From: Nemopilema nomurai
Lineage: Eukaryota; Cnidaria; Scyphozoa; Rhizostomeae; Rhizostomatidae
NCBI GenBank assembly: GCA_003864495.1
Contig: ML133472.1
Coordinates: forward strand, 62,001 to 126,000
DNA: 64,000 nucleotides
Direction: 5' to 3'
Part shown: positions 63,801-64,000 of the stretch, in pieces
Position numbering within the stretch: position 1 is the first letter of the stretch
Layout: each line of letters starts with the position of its first letter
The notes under the pieces: generated by a model
Databases searched by the model: none
Told to the model about the DNA's origin: nothing
The model's input: only the letters and a program-made list of their open reading frames with translations
Program-made: the position numbers and the translations under genes

Positions 63801-64000
63801 TTTATCTTGGTCTTTGCAATTCATTCTTTTGATACATCGCATTAGACCCCGTTAAGTTCTGCGGTGTAAGTCTATATTATCCAAAACTACACTTGGAAAA
63901 TTGTTTAATTTTTTGACAATCTTTTTTAATTGTTTGAAAAGCCGCAAAACAAAGCGAAATAAATTAAACCTTAAGAGTTACAAAATGCTAATATAATACT
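60815..64000. other. Rab upstream region and intergenic sequence
   Basis: The bases just above 60814 should hold the Rab 5' UTR and promoter; no TATA box is convincing. The remainder to the window end has only short frames with no family resemblance and no recognisable repeat or RNA. Confidence 0.5.

Noticed and set aside
1..64000. Search for tRNA, rRNA, spliceosomal RNA, CRISPR array, operon or bacterial genes
   Set aside because: No cloverleaf with A and B boxes, no rRNA or U-RNA core, no spaced direct repeats; the introns and families are animal.

Overview
The window is animal nuclear DNA. It is AT-rich, and its genes are split by GT-AG introns, most of them 100 to 600 bp and some several kb. 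The best clue to the organism is a spliced gene at about 30.2-38.4 kb. It encodes a secreted protein with four cysteine domains of the C-x3-C-x3-C-x3-C-x3-CC type, the signature of minicollagens and other stinging-capsule (nematocyst) wall proteins. That points to a cnidarian. I cannot say which class.

Layout. (1) 0.2-16.1 kb, minus strand: most of an ankyrin-repeat scaffold gene of the ANKRD28/44/52 type, the ankyrin regulatory subunit of protein phosphatase 6. I could place 26 phase-consistent coding exons; the 3' end lies beyond base 1. (2) 17.6-20.9 kb, minus strand: a complete eight-exon SNF8/VPS22 gene (ESCRT-II, endosomal sorting). (3) 21.3-23.5 kb, plus strand: a two-exon gene for an unrecognised, probably nuclear protein of 205 residues, sharing a 347-bp divergent promoter with SNF8. 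(4) 26.4-28.5 kb, plus strand: a speculative small gene starting with a mitochondrial-type leader. (5) 30.2-38.4 kb, plus strand: the minicollagen-like gene. It has no Gly-X-Y collagen block but long Met-Pro-Gln runs, and its last exon carries two apparent one-base shifts. (6) 38.4-44.9 kb: gene-poor, with a well-defined hAT-type MITE and a LINE remnant. (7) 44.9-51.1 kb, plus strand: a doublecortin-like kinase in only two coding exons. (8) 51.1-60.1 kb: gene-poor, with a long purine-rich tract, a minisatellite and scattered open fragments. (9) 60.2-60.8 kb, minus strand: an intronless Rab GTPase. The last 3 kb show no gene.

The genes do not form one pathway. SNF8 and the Rab act in membrane traffic, the ankyrin protein in phosphatase targeting, the DCLK on microtubules and in signalling, and the CRD protein probably in the nematocyst capsule. 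The most interesting locus is the collagen-free CRD protein. All exon models were read by eye from splice sites, reading phase and family resemblance recalled from memory; no searches were run.
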